DNA of 64,000 nt from G965247475 sp965247475 (GTDB taxonomy: Bacteria; Chloroflexota; UBA11872): the NCBI GenBank assembly GCA_965247475.1, contig OZ252016.1, positions 2,418,001 through 2,482,000 on the forward strand, read 5' to 3'. Positions 51,832-60,620 of this stretch are shown here, piece after piece. The translations under genes were made by a program, and so were the position numbers. The notes beneath the pieces are model-generated. The model was given only the letters and a program-made list of their open reading frames with translations, was not told the DNA's origin and did no database searches. Position 1 is the stretch's first letter. Every line of letters begins with the position of its first letter.

Positions 51832-53286
51832 CTACCGGTCCGAACGTCGCAGGTTGTTGATCTCGGCGCAGCTGACCGGGGCGGGGAAGATCTTGCCCGG
51901 GTTGAAGCGATTGTGGGGATTGAACACGCGGCGGACCTGCAGCATGGCGTCCATGTCGGCGTCGGTGAAGACCTTGTGCATGGCGCGGTGCTTTTCCATC
52001 CCGATCCCGTGCTCGCCGCTGAGCATTCCACCGACGTCGGCGCAGACCTGAAGGACCTCGTCGCCGCAATCGATCACACGCTCGAGGGCGCCGTCGTCGC
52101 GATTGTCGAACAGCAGCAATGGGTGCAGGTTGCCGTCGCCCGCATGGAACACATTCGCGATCGGGATCTCGAAGAAATGACTGATGCGCTCGATCTGCGT
52201 GAGGACGTCCGTGATTGTGGTGCGGGGGATCACGCCGTCCTGCACGTAGTAGTCGGGCGAGATGCGGCCCATGGCGCCAAATGCGGACTTGCGCCCCCGC
52301 CAGAGCAGTTCGCGCTCGGCCTCGTTCGCCGCGACCCGAATCTCGCAAGCGTGGTTGGATCGAAAGATCGCCCGCGTCGACGCCTCGAGCGCGTCGAGCT
52401 CGGCGGGAAACCCGTCCAGCTCGATCAAGAGGGCGGCGGCTACATCGGTGGGCAGACGGGCGGACGGCACGAACTGGGCGATCGCCGTGAGCGACAGCCG
52501 GTCCATCATCTCCATGGCGGCGGGCACGATCCCGGCGGCGATGACTCCCGAGACAGAATCGCTCGATTGGCCGACCTCATCGAAGGAGGCGAGCATCGTG
52601 CACACGGCGGGCGGTGAGTGGACCAGCCGCACGGTGGCCGTGGTGACGATGCCCAGCGTGCCTTCGCTTCCGCAGAAGAGGCCGGTGAGGTCGTAGCCCG
52701 GGAGGTCGAGCGTGGCGCCGCCCGCGTGCACGACCTCGCCGTCGGTCGTGACGAACTCGACGCCGAGCACGTGATTCGTCGTTACGCCATAGAGCAGGGT
52801 GTGCGGCCCACCCGCGTTGGTGGCGATGTTGCCGCCGATCGTGCAGGCCTTCTGGCTCGACGGATCGGGCGCGTAGTGAAAGCCGTAGCGGGTGGTGTGA
52901 GCGCTCAGGTCGGAATTGACGACGCCTGCCTCGACGACGGCGCGCTGGTTGCGGTAGTCGACTTCGAGAATGCGGTTCATCCGCGAGGTGCTCACCGCGA
53001 TGCCGCCGCAGGCGGCGATCGCGCCGCCGCTGAGGCCGGTGCCGGCACCGCGCGCGACCACCGGCACTCCGTATCGGTTGGCCAGGCGCACGACCTGCTG
53101 AACCTGCGCGGTGGTGTCGGGGAACACCACGGCGTCCGGTGTGGCCCGCTCGACGGATCCGTCGTACGTGTACAGGTACAGGTCGTCGGGGTCGTGCAGG
53201 ACCCACGGGTCGCCGAGCGCCGCGACGAGCTCGTCGATGAGGGCTGGCTTGGCCGTTAGGGTGATGGGCGGATCGGAAACTGCCAT
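51832..53286 (-). CDS. FAD-linked oxidase (GlcD-like)
   Basis: Flavoprotein of 484 residues of the glycolate oxidase GlcD / lactate dehydrogenase group. The FAD-binding_4 domain carries VPVVARGAGTGLSGGAIA and the following strand; then a C-terminal cap domain with VFHAGDGNLHPLLLF (H-G-D-G-N-x-H-P-type motif) and GMLSGEHGIGMEKH. It would oxidise a 2-hydroxy acid (glycolate or D-lactate). Accessory glcE/glcF genes are not next to it, so it may work with an unlinked partner. Confidence 0.88.
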   Translation of the reverse strand: MAVSDPPITLTAKPALIDELVAALGDPWVLHDPDDLYLYTYDGSVERATPDAVVFPDTTAQVQQVVRLANRYGVPVVARGAGTGLSGGAIAACGGIAVSTSRMNRILEVDYRNQRAVVEAGVVNSDLSAHTTRYGFHYAPDPSSQKACTIGGNIATNAGGPHTLLYGVTTNHVLGVEFVTTDGEVVHAGGATLDLPGYDLTGLFCGSEGTLGIVTTATVRLVHSPPAVCTMLASFDEVGQSSDSVSGVIAAGIVPAAMEMMDRLSLTAIAQFVPSARLPTDVAAALLIELDGFPAELDALEASTRAIFRSNHACEIRVAANEAERELLWRGRKSAFGAMGRISPDYYVQDGVIPRTTITDVLTQIERISHFFEIPIANVFHAGDGNLHPLLLFDNRDDGALERVIDCGDEVLQVCADVGGMLSGEHGIGMEKHRAMHKVFTDADMDAMLQVRRVFNPHNRFNPGKIFPAPVSCAEINNLRRSDR

Positions 53287-53341
53287 GCGGGTCGAGGACT
53301 CCGGCGCCGCCGAACGGGCGCGTCGCGCCCGACGGAGACGC

Positions 53342-54247
53342 TCAGGACGTGCCGTAGAGGCGATCGGCCAATTCTACGAGCCGCGCGCGGTCTTGCAGGC
53401 CGTCGAGCCAACGCGATGGCAGCGCGCTGGCGCCCTGCCACGCGCCGGCAAGCGCGCCCGCGACCGCGCCGTGCGTGTCGTTGTCCCCGCCAAGGTTGAC
53501 CGCCAGCACGACCGTGTCCTCGGCGTGGTCGGCGTGCAACAGCGCCCAGAAGGCCGCTTCGAGCGTGCGTGGGGCGAACCCGCCGTAGCCGTCGGGGTTG
53601 GGCTCGTGCTCGGCGGCGTGGGCCAGGCGCTCCGAGAGTTCGGGCGATGCCGCGCGTGCGTACTCGACCGCACGCGCGTGCGCGTCGCGCGGCCCGCCAT
53701 CAGCGAGCAGCGCGTCGAGCCCCAGGCAGAACGCGGCGGCGGCGTGGCCCGCGAGCGGATCGAAATGCGTCACCGCGGTTTGGCGGCGGGCGACATCGGC
53801 GATGGCCGCGGGATCGGCGGCGTGCCGGAGGGCGACGGGGGCGGCCCGCATGAGACCGCCGTTGCCCGCACTGAGGCCGCCGGTGGAGTCGTGCGCGACT
53901 CGCGCCGCATCGCGCGCACCCGCGCCGCCGATGTGCGCGCTGAGCGCGGCGTGGGTTGTGATGCCGATGCCCTTGCCGCCGGTCCGCAGCCAGGCGACGA
54001 AACGGCGCATCAGATCGTCCGGGTCGAATTCGGCGGTCGCGAGCAGGCTCTCGGCCAGGTCGACCGCCTGCGCCGTGTCGTCGGTTGTCTCGCCATGCGC
54101 CCAGATCGGACCTGCTTGAAAGTCACGCAGCGTCCCGAAGGCGCCGGCGATGTCGGGGCGCGACCAGCCTTCGACGGCGGCGCCCAGCGCGTCGCCGCAC
54201 GCGAGGCCCAGCAGCGCGCCGCGGAACCGCTCGCGCCGATCAACCAC
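53342..54247 (-). CDS. ADP-ribosylglycohydrolase family protein
   Basis: 301 residues from the GTG at 54247. It shows the DraG/ARH fold: RFRGALLGLACGDALGAAVE with the first helix, then the magnesium-binding GETTDDTAQA motif and the C-terminal GGDNDTHGAVAGALAGA. It removes ADP-ribose from proteins or small molecules. Its start overlaps the end of the next upstream Nudix gene by 8 nt (54240-54247), so the two are translationally coupled. A longer in-frame reading from 54364 is Arg/Ser-rich and runs inside the Nudix gene. Confidence 0.88.
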   Translation of the reverse strand: MVDRRERFRGALLGLACGDALGAAVEGWSRPDIAGAFGTLRDFQAGPIWAHGETTDDTAQAVDLAESLLATAEFDPDDLMRRFVAWLRTGGKGIGITTHAALSAHIGGAGARDAARVAHDSTGGLSAGNGGLMRAAPVALRHAADPAAIADVARRQTAVTHFDPLAGHAAAAFCLGLDALLADGGPRDAHARAVEYARAASPELSERLAHAAEHEPNPDGYGGFAPRTLEAAFWALLHADHAEDTVVLAVNLGGDNDTHGAVAGALAGAWQGASALPSRWLDGLQDRARLVELADRLYGTS

Positions 54248-54674
54248 CGCGGAGGCCGCCGAGCAAGCGCGCGAAGGCGTCCGAGAGGATCTCGGCGTGG
54301 TCGAAGGCGATCGGCTGGGGCAGCGCGTCGAGCGGAAACCAGCGGGCCTCGGCGGCGTCGTCACCGGCCGCAGGCTGGACCGATCGGTCCAGAATGGTTC
54401 CGTAGACCACGCTGATGGTTCGTCCGCGTGGATCGCGATCCGGCCGTCCGTAGGCGCCGATCTGCACGAGGTCGCCGAGGTGGATTCCGGTTTCCTCGCG
54501 CAGCTCGCGACGGGCCGCTTCCGGCAGGTCTTCGGCGGGCTCGACGAAGCCCCCGGGCAGCGCCCAGCCGTGCGGCGGATTGGCGCGGCTGATCAACAGC
54601 ACGCGCGGACCGTCGGGGAACGGTGCGATCGCGACGACATCGGCGGCGACCGCGTAGGTCGGCGGGGGCGGCAC
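54240..54674 (-). CDS. Nudix hydrolase (ADP-ribose pyrophosphatase-like)
   Basis: 144 residues. The Nudix box is GGFVEPAEDLPEAARREL followed by REETGI (intact G-x5-E-x7-R-E-x-x-E-E), with PPHGWALPGG before it as in ADP-ribose pyrophosphatases. It is coupled by an 8-nt overlap to an ADP-ribosylglycohydrolase gene. The pair could release and then split ADP-ribose into AMP and ribose-5-phosphate. Activity is inference. The next gene upstream is a VTT membrane protein 6 nt away. Confidence 0.88.
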   Translation of the reverse strand: MPPPPTYAVAADVVAIAPFPDGPRVLLISRANPPHGWALPGGFVEPAEDLPEAARRELREETGIHLGDLVQIGAYGRPDRDPRGRTISVVYGTILDRSVQPAAGDDAAEARWFPLDALPQPIAFDHAEILSDAFARLLGGLRGG

Positions 54675-54680
54675 GCGCTG

Positions 54681-55292
54681 CTACTCGGCGGCGGGGTCGG
54701 AGGTCGGCGTGCGCTCGCGCATGAAGTAGCGAATCGCTACGAACCCGAGCAGCAGGATCACGACGAACGCGATCGATAGCCACTCGAGGTATTCGTCGAT
54801 GGCCGCCTGGATCTGCTCGCCGAAGATCGTGATCAAGAGCCCGACGAGGAAGAACCGGCCGGCGCGCCCGACCGCCGAGGCGAGCATGAACCGCCGAACA
54901 TCAAGCTGGCAGACGCCCGCGCCGATGGCGAACACCTTGTACGGAATGGGGGTGAAGGCCGCGACCGACACGGCCCATACGTCCCAGCGCTGGTACTGCC
55001 GCTCGACGTAGGCGACCCGGCGAGGCGAGAAGAGCCGTTCGGCCAACGGGCGCCCGCCCCTGAGACCGATCCAGTAGCCGAGAAGGGCGCCGAGCAGCGA
55101 TCCGGCGGTCGCGATCGCCGAGAACCCAAGCGCGAAGGACATGTTCCCGGCGGCGAGCGCGATCATGAGGCCATCGGGCGGGACCGGGAAGAAGCTGGAC
55201 TCCCAGAACGCCAGCACGAAGAGCGCCGCCGCCCCCCAGGGGGAATCGGCCCACGCGAGGATCCAGTGGGCGAGATCGGCGATGAGTTGCAC
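54681..55292 (-). CDS. YqaA-like VTT membrane protein
   Basis: 203 residues, about five membrane helices with two re-entrant loops (SSFFPVPPDGLMIAL; AAFTPIPYKVFAIGAG) and G-YWIGLRGGR between them, the pattern of DedA/YqaA proteins. It likely acts on phospholipid or lipid-carrier distribution. It is a paralogue of the protein at 23244-23858, but of a different subgroup. Encoded upstream of the Nudix-ADP-ribosylglycohydrolase pair on the same strand. Confidence 0.85.
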   Translation of the reverse strand: MQLIADLAHWILAWADSPWGAAALFVLAFWESSFFPVPPDGLMIALAAGNMSFALGFSAIATAGSLLGALLGYWIGLRGGRPLAERLFSPRRVAYVERQYQRWDVWAVSVAAFTPIPYKVFAIGAGVCQLDVRRFMLASAVGRAGRFFLVGLLITIFGEQIQAAIDEYLEWLSIAFVVILLLGFVAIRYFMRERTPTSDPAAE

Positions 55293-55380
55293 GCGCGCGG
55301 CCGGGGTTCGAGAGCGGGCTCATTCTACGGACCGCGCCGGCTGCAAGAACCGGCGCGGTGCGACGTCCCGACGAATGTCG

Positions 55381-56865
55381 TCAGCGCGTCGTGAACCCGG
55401 AGCGGAACTCGAAGGGCGTGCCATTGCGGAGACCGGTGACGACCACGGTGTAGACCGTGGCGGGACGCAGCGGATCGCGCGGAATGAGGGCGATCGCGCG
55501 GCGCCACTCGCTGGCCGACGTGACGGCCGGGACGGTTTGCCCGGCCTGGTCGTGGAGGGACGCGCCGGTCCATGCCACGCGATCGTCCAGTCCGAACTGC
55601 AGCGTGATCGGCGGACCGAGCGGGCGCGGGACGCCGGGGGCGGGGTCCGGCGACTCGGCGCCATCCCAGACGGTCGGTACGCCGCGGGCGCCGTCCGCCG
55701 GATAGACCGACGGCAACGGCACAGGGGCGGTGTGCTCGGGGGAAAGTCCAACGTTGAACACGGTCGCCGTGGTGCGTCCGGCCGAGGCGGTTCCGTAGCC
55801 CACGTGCGCGGCGGATGGGTGCACGAACATGTAGCGATGAAACACGGTGCCGAGCGCCCAATCCAGGGTGCGCGCCGGGTCGAGGAAGCCGAAGGTCTCG
55901 TCGATCCAATTGAGGGGATATCCGGCGGCCTTGGCGCGGTCGAAGATGCGGCGGCCGGTGAAGCCCGGCTTGCCCGGGACCTCGGTGTGGAGCCCGCCCG
56001 AATTCGGGTCCCCGAGGTTCCGCACGTAGTAGTCGGCGTGCGACTGCGCCGCTTGCATGAGCTCCGGGCTCTTGGCCAGGGGCGGCAGGCCGAGCGTCGC
56101 GCGCGCCTCGTTGACGGCGATCACGATCGGGTCGTCGCTCGGATCCGGCTGCACGACGGCGAGCGCATCGGCGGGGAGCAGCGCAACCTGCTTCGCGAGA
56201 TCCGCGCCGTTGGCCACGGTCACCTCTCCGGCGCGGGCCCACGGAAGGTCGACGAGCCAGAGCTGGAGGACGGCGCGCTGCAGGCGAATCGCATGCACGT
56301 CGGCGTAGCGGACGACGTGTGAGGTGGGGAGCCCGTACCAGCGCATGGGGTCGTGGTGCCCGTGATAGGCGGCCTGCAGCGGCGGGCTGTCCGCAAGGAG
56401 CCCAAGACGTCGCTCCACGATCGTCGGCCAATCCAGGTCGGTCTCTTCGAAGGACTCGTACGGAGGCACCAGCAGGGCGGACAGGCTGTGGTCGTAGCCC
56501 TCCTCCGACAGGCGGTCGAAGACGTTGATGAAGTCGAAGGTGCGCCGGTCAGGGCGCCACTGGAGGATGGCCTTTTGGAATCCCTGGCAGAGGAAACCGT
56601 CCCATTCGAAGCGCTGAGTGATCGGGTACCCGAGCGCGTAGACGCCGCCGCGATTCCTGAACTCGGTCCAGAACGGAATCTGATCGCCGTCGCTCACCAG
56701 GTAACCGGCGCGCGGGGGCGCGCCGTCACCGGCGGTCTGCGTGTAGACGCGCCCCTCGAACACGGGGTAGTCGTCGGCCCGCAGGGGCGCCGCGCCCACG
56801 GCGGCCAGCAGAACCAGCGCGGTCAGGACGGCCGGGGTCAGCCGGCGGCGCAGCAGGGCTTGCAT
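55381..56865 (-). CDS. Secreted CAP-domain protein with LGFP-like repeats
   Basis: Secreted protein of 494 residues. A signal peptide (about residues 1-30) is followed by one or more repeats with WTEFRNRGGVYALGYPITQRF and FQKAILQWRP, the same repeat family as in the propeller protein at 28362-30212. Then a CAP/SCP domain (VNEARATLGLPPLAKSPELM, SHADYYV, GGLHTEVPG, GYGTASAG) and a C-terminal beta domain of about 120 residues (ATVYTVVVTGLRNGTPFEF...). CAP domains are often adhesive or proteolytic; the active His is present in AAQSHADYYV. Function not established. Confidence 0.82.
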   Translation of the reverse strand: MQALLRRRLTPAVLTALVLLAAVGAAPLRADDYPVFEGRVYTQTAGDGAPPRAGYLVSDGDQIPFWTEFRNRGGVYALGYPITQRFEWDGFLCQGFQKAILQWRPDRRTFDFINVFDRLSEEGYDHSLSALLVPPYESFEETDLDWPTIVERRLGLLADSPPLQAAYHGHHDPMRWYGLPTSHVVRYADVHAIRLQRAVLQLWLVDLPWARAGEVTVANGADLAKQVALLPADALAVVQPDPSDDPIVIAVNEARATLGLPPLAKSPELMQAAQSHADYYVRNLGDPNSGGLHTEVPGKPGFTGRRIFDRAKAAGYPLNWIDETFGFLDPARTLDWALGTVFHRYMFVHPSAAHVGYGTASAGRTTATVFNVGLSPEHTAPVPLPSVYPADGARGVPTVWDGAESPDPAPGVPRPLGPPITLQFGLDDRVAWTGASLHDQAGQTVPAVTSASEWRRAIALIPRDPLRPATVYTVVVTGLRNGTPFEFRSGFTTR

Positions 56866-56929
56866 GGGATCGATGGTAGCCGCGTGCGGGGGCCGACCCG
56901 GTTTCCGGCGGCGCGAGCTTGCGGGCCGG

Positions 56930-57334
56930 CTAGCCGGAGATGGCGTTCGGTATCACGTCTAGCTGGTAGCGCCCATCCGGCTCGACGTCGATGGCCACCA
57001 CATCGATCCGCCAGTGTGCGTCCGACTGGTGGTGACGGGCCAGGTAGTCCCGCGCGAGCCTTACCAGCCGCTCCGACTTCGCGGAAGCGATCGCCTCGCG
57101 CGCCCCGCCGAATTGAGCGTCGGCGCGCGTCTTGACCTCGACGAATACGACGGCGCCCTCGTGATCGGCGACCAGATCGATCTCGCCGCGCCCGATGCCG
57201 ACGTTGCGCGCCCGGATCGCGTAGCCGCGGCGTTCGAGCTCGCGCGCCGCGAGATCCTCGCCCCAACGGCCGAGCGCCGCCCGGTCGGCGACCGGCGCGG
57301 GCGGCCGTCTAGCCGGCCAGAGCCGCCTGAACAT
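56930..57334 (-). CDS. YraN (UPF0102) nuclease-fold protein
   Basis: 134 residues: LGRWGEDLAARELERRGYAI, then GRGEIDLVADHEGAVVFVEVKTR, the UPF0102 signature with the PD-(D/E)XK-like core. A role in DNA repair or uptake is suspected for the family but not proven. It overlaps the end of rnhB by 26 nt and is the third gene of rplS-rnhB-yraN, a common order in bacteria. Confidence 0.9.
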   Translation of the reverse strand: MFRRLWPARRPPAPVADRAALGRWGEDLAARELERRGYAIRARNVGIGRGEIDLVADHEGAVVFVEVKTRADAQFGGAREAIASAKSERLVRLARDYLARHHQSDAHWRIDVVAIDVEPDGRYQLDVIPNAISG

Positions 57335-57983
57335 GGATGAAGCGCTCGGCTACGGGCCGAAAGCTGCGACGGTGCACCGGGAGCGGCCCGAAGCGGCGCA
57401 GCGCCTCGCGATGTCCGGGAGTGCCGTATCCCTTGTGACGTCCAAACGCGAAGTCCGGGTACGCGCCGTCGAGCCGGTGCATGAGCGCATCTCTTGCCAC
57501 TTTGGCGCAGATGGACGCCGACGCGACGGCCAGGCAGGTCGCGTCGGCTTTGATCAGCGCGTGCTGGCGATCCGCGTAGCCACAGTTGGGCGGGAGTGGA
57601 AAGGCGTCCACGATCACTTGCTCGGGCGCGATCGGGAGTCGCTCCAGCGCCCTGACCATGGCGAGCCGCGACGCCGCCGCGATGCCGCGAGCATCGATCG
57701 TGCGCGGGGCCACGAACGACACGCCGATCGCTACCGCCAGGCGCTCGATCTCGCGCAGCCAGTGGCGACGCTGGGGGGCGGATAGGCGCTTGGAGTCGGT
57801 GACGCCCCAGAGCAGGCGGCGGTCCCGATAGACCGTGGGCGGGAGGATCACCGCCGCGGCCACCACCGGCCCGGCCCAGGCGCCCCGGCCGGCCTCGTCC
57901 ACGCCGGCAATGCTGCGAACCCCACGTGCGAGGAGACCGCGTTCGAATGAGGGATCGGGGACACGCGGCGGAGGCTCGCGCAG
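57309..57983 (-). CDS. rnhB: Ribonuclease HII with CTG start
   Basis: Removes ribonucleotides from DNA-RNA hybrids. The DEDD residues are visible: VDEAGRGAWAGPVV, VTDSKRLS, IVDAFPLPP and, later, the Asp region of 'FAFGRHKGYGTPGHR'. The family's first strand reads R-S-I-A-G before VDEAGRG. The only usual start (GTG 57902) lies inside this strand, so I use the CTG at 57983. That start has an AAAGGGGA Shine-Dalgarno five nt upstream and gives a normal 224-residue protein. Downstream of rplS by 17 nt. Confidence 0.85.
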   Translation of the reverse strand: MREPPPRVPDPSFERGLLARGVRSIAGVDEAGRGAWAGPVVAAAVILPPTVYRDRRLLWGVTDSKRLSAPQRRHWLREIERLAVAIGVSFVAPRTIDARGIAAASRLAMVRALERLPIAPEQVIVDAFPLPPNCGYADRQHALIKADATCLAVASASICAKVARDALMHRLDGAYPDFAFGRHKGYGTPGHREALRRFGPLPVHRRSFRPVAERFIHVQAALAG

Positions 57984-58000
57984 GACCGTCCCCTTTCGAC

Positions 58001-58348
58001 CTAGGTGCGCCGCTCCTTGACGCGGGCGGCGCGGCCGACCCGGTCGCGAAGATAGTACAGCTTGGCGCGGCGGACCTTGCCGCGGCGAGTGACCTCGATC
58101 TGCTCGACGATCGGCGAGTGCAAGAGGAAGGTGCGCTCCACCCCGACATCATGGGTCACCCGGCGGACCGTAAAGGTCTCGTTGATGCCGCCGCCGCGGC
58201 GGCGGATGACGGTGCCCTCGAAGGCCTGAACCCGTTCGCGCTCGCCTTCACGAATCCTTACCAGGACGCGAACAGTGTCGCCCACCCGAAACTCAGGCAC
58301 GTCGGCCTTGAGGTGGCGCCGTTCGACTTCATCAATGGAACGCGACAT
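58001..58348 (-). CDS. rplS: 50S ribosomal protein L19
   Basis: 115 residues, standard length. It shows the beta-barrel core VPEFRVGDTVRVLVRIREGER, then FEGTVIRRRGGGINETFTVRR (short: GTVIRRRGGGINETF), SPIVEQIEVTRRGKVRRAKLYYLRDRVG with a basic C-terminal end. It sits at the subunit interface. I chose the ATG at 58348 (MSRSIDEVERRHL); an upstream ATG in the frame at 58450 adds residues with no similarity. First gene of the minus-strand half of the translation cluster. Confidence 0.95.
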   Translation of the reverse strand: MSRSIDEVERRHLKADVPEFRVGDTVRVLVRIREGERERVQAFEGTVIRRRGGGINETFTVRRVTHDVGVERTFLLHSPIVEQIEVTRRGKVRRAKLYYLRDRVGRAARVKERRT

Positions 58349-58572
58349 GGTCGGACCTGCGATTTGGGCACACGTTGGCCTAGAGACAGTACGACGGGCT
58401 TTCACGCGTAGGATCGGCCGGCCGCGAGGCCAGTTCGGGAAGAATATCACGCAAGATTCGGGCGATCAGCGATAGGTGAGAAAAGAGACAGCGAACGGCA
58501 ATCGCGTCCATATACTGAGCGTTGCCGGAACGCCGGTTTCCGCGCCGCCCTAGAGCCATCCGGCTGGGATCT

Positions 58573-60465
58573 ATGACGCGTCGAGGACTGCTGACCCTTG
58601 CCGGCGCCGGGATCGTCGGGTCAGCGGCCGCGGGCGCGGGCGCGGCTGTATCGTTCGTGGCCGTGGGCGAGTTCAAATTCGCCAACCGGTTCTATCCGGG
58701 TGTCCAGATGGACGGCGAGGACATCGGGGGCCTGACGCTCGAGCAGGCGATGGCGCGGGCGCGGGCGCGCTGGGACCCGTTTCTGGCGAGTCCGATCGTC
58801 TTCCGGCTTGGCGATCGGGAGTGGATCCCCGCGGCCGCTCAAGTTGGCATCGCCGTGGACTACGCCGGTCCGCTCCGCGCGGCGTATGCGTGGGGCCGCG
58901 AGGGAAGCTGGGACACGCGCTTCGCCGAGCAGCGCGCGACCGCCGAAGCGGCGCGCGGGTGGCGCACGCTGACCTCGTTCGACCCGCACGTCTTTACCGA
59001 GTACATCGAGAGCATCGCGGCCGAGGTCTACCGGCCGGCGGCCGACGCCTCGGTACGCGTGGAGGTCCGGGGCGGACGACGACAAGTCGCGGTGGAGGAA
59101 GCAGTCGTGGGCCAGCGACTGGTGGACGCCGACTACCTGAGCGTCGCGAGTCAGGGGTTCGAGAGTCCGCGGCGGGTGATCGTGGATCTGGCGGTCGAAG
59201 ACACACTGCCGGGCATCGCGACCGATATGGTCGCGCCCGTCTCCGCCGAAGCGGAGCGACTGATGCGCGGCCATATCAACTTGGTCAGCGATCAAGGCCG
59301 GTGGTCGATCGGTCGCGAGGACCTGGCGACCGATCTGGCCATCGGCGGCGCCGCCGATGCGCCCGAGCTCGAGGTGCGTTTGGACTACCAGGGGTTCGCG
59401 CACGTGGCCTCCCAGATCGTCGATGAGCTGCGGGTCGATCCGGTGGACCCAAAGATCAGAGTGAACGCCGCGGGCCGTGTAGTGCCGACGGTCGAGGGCC
59501 GACTCGGCCGCAGCGTAGATGTCGAGGGGCTGTGGTCGCGAGTGCAAGCGGCGATGACCTCCGGCGCCGATGAGGTACGCGTGCCGCTGGTGGTTCTGCA
59601 ACCGGACATCACGCGGCTGACCGCGGCCGCTCTGCAATTCGACAACCTGATCGCCGAAGGTCACTCGTTCTTCTGGGGATCGGCCGAGAATCGAATGCAC
59701 AACATCGACAACGGCTCGGCGAAGATCGATGGCACGGTGGTGGCGCCTGGCGAACAGTTCTCGCTCAACGCGGTCGTGGGTCTGATCACGGAAGCCAACG
59801 GCTTTGTCGAGGGGCTGGTGATCGCGCCGAACCGTACCGAGCCCGGGGTGGGAGGTGGCATCTGCCAGGTCTCAACCACGCTGTTTCGGGCGCTGTTCTG
59901 GGCCGGGCTGCCGATCGACGAGCGCTGGCAGCACGTGTATCGAGTGGGCTACTACGAGCTGGGCCCCGAACATCCGCCCGGCTTCGACGCGGCGATTTGG
60001 CAGCCGTCGCAGGACCTGCGGTTCACGAACGACACCCCGAACCACCTGCTCATCCGGCGAGAGTTCGACGAGGGTGAGGGCGAGCTACGGTTCAAGATCA
60101 TGGGCGCGCCGTTGGGACGGACGGTGGAGCTCGAGGCGTGGCAAGGCAAACCCATCGAACCGCCGCCGCTGCGCGTCGCGGCCAGCGAGGAGCTGGAACC
60201 GGGTGAGCTGAAGCAGACCGACAAGGAGGTGGCTGGACTGCAGGCGATCATCTATCGCAACGTCTCGGTCGGCGGTCGGACGCTGTTCAAGGATCGATAC
60301 CCCTCCGAATTCGTGGCCTGGCCCGAGCGCTGGGAGGTTGGGCAGAACCCGGATGGAAGCGTGGACTTCTCGGCCGTGCCGGGCTACGTGCCGCCCGACG
60401 AGGAGCCGGCGGCCAACAGCGACGAGGTGCTCGACGAAGGCGCCGCTCCGGACGCGGCGGAGTAG
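58573..60465 (+). CDS. VanW-domain secreted protein with peptidoglycan-binding-like repeats
   Basis: 630 residues from the ATG at 58573 (GGGA six nt upstream; a TTG at 58522 adds 17). A twin-Arg-like R-R start and hydrophobic segment serve as signal/anchor. Repeats of about 100 residues of the YoaR-type (PG_binding_4-like, for example GEDIGGLTLEQAMARARARWD) precede a VanW domain (SLNAVVGLITEANGFVEG, ..., GVGGGICQVSTTLFRALFWAG). A C-terminal beta domain and an acidic tail follow. VanW proteins are linked to cell-wall or teicoplanin-type resistance in a few cases, but the role is unknown. It separates the two divergent halves of the translation cluster. Confidence 0.82.
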   Translation: MTRRGLLTLAGAGIVGSAAAGAGAAVSFVAVGEFKFANRFYPGVQMDGEDIGGLTLEQAMARARARWDPFLASPIVFRLGDREWIPAAAQVGIAVDYAGPLRAAYAWGREGSWDTRFAEQRATAEAARGWRTLTSFDPHVFTEYIESIAAEVYRPAADASVRVEVRGGRRQVAVEEAVVGQRLVDADYLSVASQGFESPRRVIVDLAVEDTLPGIATDMVAPVSAEAERLMRGHINLVSDQGRWSIGREDLATDLAIGGAADAPELEVRLDYQGFAHVASQIVDELRVDPVDPKIRVNAAGRVVPTVEGRLGRSVDVEGLWSRVQAAMTSGADEVRVPLVVLQPDITRLTAAALQFDNLIAEGHSFFWGSAENRMHNIDNGSAKIDGTVVAPGEQFSLNAVVGLITEANGFVEGLVIAPNRTEPGVGGGICQVSTTLFRALFWAGLPIDERWQHVYRVGYYELGPEHPPGFDAAIWQPSQDLRFTNDTPNHLLIRREFDEGEGELRFKIMGAPLGRTVELEAWQGKPIEPPPLRVAASEELEPGELKQTDKEVAGLQAIIYRNVSVGGRTLFKDRYPSEFVAWPERWEVGQNPDGSVDFSAVPGYVPPDEEPAANSDEVLDEGAAPDAAE

Positions 60466-60620
60466 CGGCCACCGACGGCCTGCGGGGAAGCGAGAACCGC
60501 GAACGATTCCGGCGCTCCGTTCAGGAGCACTGTGTATGATGGGCGCTGCGTTTCGGGATGAAACGCCCCGCGAACCCTGACACCTTTGTCGTTGCCTCCT
60601 CACCAGTAATCGCATAGCGC

